Positions 5,498 through 7,435 of a DNA stretch of 7,435 nucleotides are shown here, piece after piece (positions within the stretch are counted from its first letter, which is position 1; each line of letters starts with the position of its first letter). The stretch lies in assembly GCA_051859505.1 (NCBI GenBank), contig JBHYFN010000083.1:1-7435 (forward strand). Reading direction: 5' to 3'. This DNA is from JAFIEN01 sp051859505. GTDB lineage: Bacteria > Pseudomonadota > Alphaproteobacteria > Rhodobacterales > Rhodobacteraceae. The notes beneath the pieces are model-generated. The model ran no database searches, had not been told where the DNA came from, and worked only from the letters and a program-made list of their open reading frames with translations. Made by a program: the position numbers and the translations under genes.

Positions 5498-6330
5498 GCG
5501 GTGAGGGTCTTGAGGAACCGGGCGACATCCGGCGCCGCCTCTGCGCTCAGCCCGTGGGTGATCAGGTCGCCGGTGAAGCCTGTATCCCGGAGGCGGGCCA
5601 GGAAGGCGGGGAAATCGACCACGCCGGTGCCTGCGGCGGTGAAGCTGCCGTCGGGGGCGCGGTCCTTGGCATGGGCCAGGACGATGCGGCCGGCCAGCAG
5701 GTCGATGGCCTCGGCGATGATCCGGGAATGGTCGGGTTCGGTCTCGAACAGGTTGGCGGGGTCGAGGACGATGCAGAGCGCGTCGGATTGCAACGTGTCG
5801 AGCAGCGCGCGGGCCTTTTCGGCGCTGCTGACGACATTGGCCAGCTCGGGCTCGATGCCAAGGCGGAGGCCGTGGGCTTCGGCCAGCGTCACGGCCTGTT
5901 CCATCTCGGACAGGAGGTCGGCCCAGGCCTCTGCGCCGGCATTGTCGGGATGGGCGCGCCATTGGTCATCGGCGTCGCGGGTGCCGGTGCAGAGGGTGAT
6001 GAGCGTGGTCCCGATCAGGGGCGCGGCCTCGGCCAGAACGGCAAGGCGGCGCTGGCCTTCGGCGCGGATCGCCGGGTCGGGGTGGATCATGTTCCAGGTA
6101 CCCGAGAGGGCGGCGATGGTCAGGCCGGTTTCGCGCGCGGCCTCTGCCACGGCGCGGGCCATCTCCGGCGCGATGGCATCGGGCATGGGGGGCAGGCCGG
6201 AACAGGCCATGTTATATTGCACGCTGTCATAGCCGGCGGCGCGGGCGGCCTGCAGGACGGTCAGGGGATCGCTGCCCGCAAAGGTCTTGGCGAAGATGCC
6301 GGTCCGGATGGGGGTGCGGATGGGGCGCAT
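5494..6330 (-). CDS. Sugar phosphate isomerase/epimerase-like TIM-barrel protein (AP endonuclease 2 family)
   Basis: This 278-residue protein belongs to the xylose-isomerase-like/AP-endonuclease-2 superfamily (PF01261 type), which holds sugar isomerases, epimerases and keto-sugar enzymes with a divalent metal. Visible strands and metal-site candidates are GYDSVQYNMACSG (33-45), LSGTWNMIHPD (75-85), TLITLCTGTRD (109-119), LGIEPELANVV (the family's Glu on strand 5), CIVLDPANLFE (Asp on strand 6), IVLAHAKDR (His on strand 7) and GTGVVDFPAFL. The set Glu, Asp, His looks intact. Its ATG shares one base with the stop of the dehydrogenase gene (TGATG), and its own stop overlaps the next start. Co-transcription with a Gfo/Idh/MocA oxidoreductase is a common pairing in catabolism of oxidised or keto sugars and inositols. 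The exact reaction cannot be named. Confidence 0.88.
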   Translation of the reverse strand: MRPIRTPIRTGIFAKTFAGSDPLTVLQAARAAGYDSVQYNMACSGLPPMPDAIAPEMARAVAEAARETGLTIAALSGTWNMIHPDPAIRAEGQRRLAVLAEAAPLIGTTLITLCTGTRDADDQWRAHPDNAGAEAWADLLSEMEQAVTLAEAHGLRLGIEPELANVVSSAEKARALLDTLQSDALCIVLDPANLFETEPDHSRIIAEAIDLLAGRIVLAHAKDRAPDGSFTAAGTGVVDFPAFLARLRDTGFTGDLITHGLSAEAAPDVARFLKTLTA

Positions 6331-7403
6331 CAGATCGGCCCCTCGGCTTGATCAAGGCGGACGGGGCGGCCTTCGCGCGCCGACTGGGCGATGGCGGCCA
6401 TGGCGCGGACCGAGGCGATGCCGTCTTCGAGCGTGGCCCCGCCGGTCGGGCGGCCGGTGAGGCAGGCCTCGGCAAAGCCTTCGACCTGGCGGCGGTAGAA
6501 ATGCCCGTCGGCCCCCAGCACGCGGCGGGTGGTGCCGTCCTCTTCGTGGAAGATATCGACCTCGGAGCTTTTGTAATACCAGGGGTTGTAGGTCTTGCCC
6601 AGGATCGAGCCGTTTTCGCCATAGATCTGGAAGCCCTCGTGCCAGTCCATCCGCACCGCGACGGTCAGGTCGAGATGCCCCAGCGTGCCGTTTTCGAATT
6701 CGACATCGACGAACCAAGTGCGCAGCCCCGCGCGGTTCAGGAGGCGGGCAGAGACCTGCGTGAGGGGGCCTGCGAAATGGCGGGCGGTGTCGACGAGATG
6801 GCTGCCATGGGCGAGCATGTAGTAGCGGTCGAGATCGGCCTTGGGGTTTTCGGCCGGTTTGCGGGCCTGGGCCGAGGTGACGATCAGGGGCTGGACCGCG
6901 TCGGTCATCGGGTAGCGGTGGGTCGAGTCGCAATACCAGGCCTTGAGCGCGACCATCTGGCCCATGGGGCCGTCGATGAAGGCCTTGGCGGCCTGCAGGC
7001 CCGGGTCGTAGCGCTTCATGTGGCCGACCTGGAGGGTGAGGCCGGGGTCGTGGCCGCGGAGGGATTCGGCCTCTTCCACGCTGGTGGCGAGGGGTTTTTC
7101 GCAGAGCACATGCTTGCCTGCGGCGAGGGCCCGGGCGGCGGCGGGGATGTGGAAGGCGTCCGAGGTGGCGATGATGACGGCCTCGAGATCGGGATCGGCG
7201 AGCATGGCGTCGTAATCGGCATAGGCGCGGGCGGGGGCGTGGGTGGCGGCCATACGCGCGCGCAGGTCGTCGGCCACGTCGCAGATGGCGTGGAGCGTGG
7301 CGTTGCGCGCCTTGGTGCAGCTTTCGAAATGGGCGGCCTGGGCGATGGGGCCGCAGCCGAGGACACCGATGCGCAGGAGGCGGTCGTCTTTGGGGATGGG
7401 CAT
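6330..7403 (-). CDS. Gfo/Idh/MocA-family oxidoreductase
   Basis: This complete 357-residue NAD(P)-dependent dehydrogenase resembles inositol or glucose-fructose oxidoreductases. The N-terminal Rossmann fold shows RIGVLGCGPIAQ (11-22), an acidic residue ending strand 2 (D42, ICD) and the EKP motif in CEKPLA (101-106, K103). The C-terminal domain carries HGSHLVDTARHF (199-210, H202 as the likely catalytic His), ENGSILGK, VEGFAEACLTGRP and the closing helix. The Asp normally four residues before the His is A198 here. An aromatic-rich insert YCDSTHRYPM (157-166) probably lies near the substrate. The first ATG at 7403 gives the normal spacing to the Rossmann strand. No clear Shine-Dalgarno sequence precedes it, and another gene may end just upstream, so the promoter is outside the window. 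It probably catalyses the first, oxidising step of the leftward operon's pathway. Confidence 0.92.
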   Translation of the reverse strand: MPIPKDDRLLRIGVLGCGPIAQAAHFESCTKARNATLHAICDVADDLRARMAATHAPARAYADYDAMLADPDLEAVIIATSDAFHIPAAARALAAGKHVLCEKPLATSVEEAESLRGHDPGLTLQVGHMKRYDPGLQAAKAFIDGPMGQMVALKAWYCDSTHRYPMTDAVQPLIVTSAQARKPAENPKADLDRYYMLAHGSHLVDTARHFAGPLTQVSARLLNRAGLRTWFVDVEFENGTLGHLDLTVAVRMDWHEGFQIYGENGSILGKTYNPWYYKSSEVDIFHEEDGTTRRVLGADGHFYRRQVEGFAEACLTGRPTGGATLEDGIASVRAMAAIAQSAREGRPVRLDQAEGPI

Positions 7404-7435
7404 GGCGGGGTTATCCGGTTGGGGCGGTTCTTGGG
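7404..7435. other. Window edge, no supported gene
   Basis: These 32 bases hold no recognisable promoter or strong ribosome site for the leftward operon. On the minus strand a TAA at 7413-7411 could be the stop of an upstream gene 7 bases before the dehydrogenase ATG, but too little sequence is present to test this. Confidence 0.3.

Noticed and set aside
5498..5962. N-terminal extension of the alpha/beta hydrolase frame up to 5962
   Set aside because: The extra 155 residues are Arg/Pro-rich noise overlapping the TIM-barrel gene. The ATG at 5497 gives a normal hydrolase length and an ATGA junction.
4700..6232. Long plus-strand open frame of 510 codons opposite the leftward operon
   Set aside because: It is rich in Gly/Arg/Gln with no recognisable domain and lies opposite three well-supported genes. 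Such antisense frames are expected in very GC-rich DNA.

Overview
The window is very GC-rich, densely packed, and codes with strong G/C-ending codon preference. Together with the kinds of sugar-acid enzymes present, this suggests an alphaproteobacterium, most likely of the Rhodobacterales (Rhodobacter/Paracoccus-like). That placement rests on composition and protein resemblance only. No rRNA, tRNA, mobile element or CRISPR array was seen.

Layout: two operon-like gene strings converge near position 3970. The left string reads rightward (+): the C-terminal part of a Gfo/Idh/MocA oxidoreductase (1-607), an amidohydrolase of the L-fuconolactonase type (612-1487), a UxuA-type mannonate dehydratase (1565-2686) and an M29-family aminopeptidase (2683-3939). 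The right string reads leftward (-), in transcription order: a complete Gfo/Idh/MocA oxidoreductase (7403-6330), an AP-endonuclease-2-like TIM-barrel isomerase/epimerase (6330-5494), an alpha/beta hydrolase (5497-4703) and a divergent ribulose-phosphate-3-epimerase-like protein (4701-4006). Every junction in the right string is an overlap or a 1-base gap, so it is almost certainly one transcript. No stretch over 300 bases lacks a gene; the only gaps are 4, 77, 66 and 32 bases.

How the genes may work together (inference): both strings start with, or contain, an NAD(P)-dependent sugar dehydrogenase followed by hydrolases or isomerases. The left set fits a non-phosphorylative route: sugar oxidised to lactone, lactone opened to aldonate, and mannonate-like aldonate dehydrated to 2-keto-3-deoxygluconate. 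The right set has the same flavour (dehydrogenase, TIM-barrel isomerase, hydrolase that could be a lactonase, epimerase), but its substrate cannot be read from the sequence. The M29 aminopeptidase does not fit either route obviously.

Points that stand out: a roughly 26-base G-run/AT-core element occurs twice in inverted orientation, bracketing the aminopeptidase gene. The mannonate dehydratase reads through a perfect 8-bp hairpin and one of these elements into a low-complexity C-terminal tail. The RPE-like epimerase keeps the catalytic Asp/His set but lacks the usual NPGF loop. The alpha/beta hydrolase lacks a His in the usual place.
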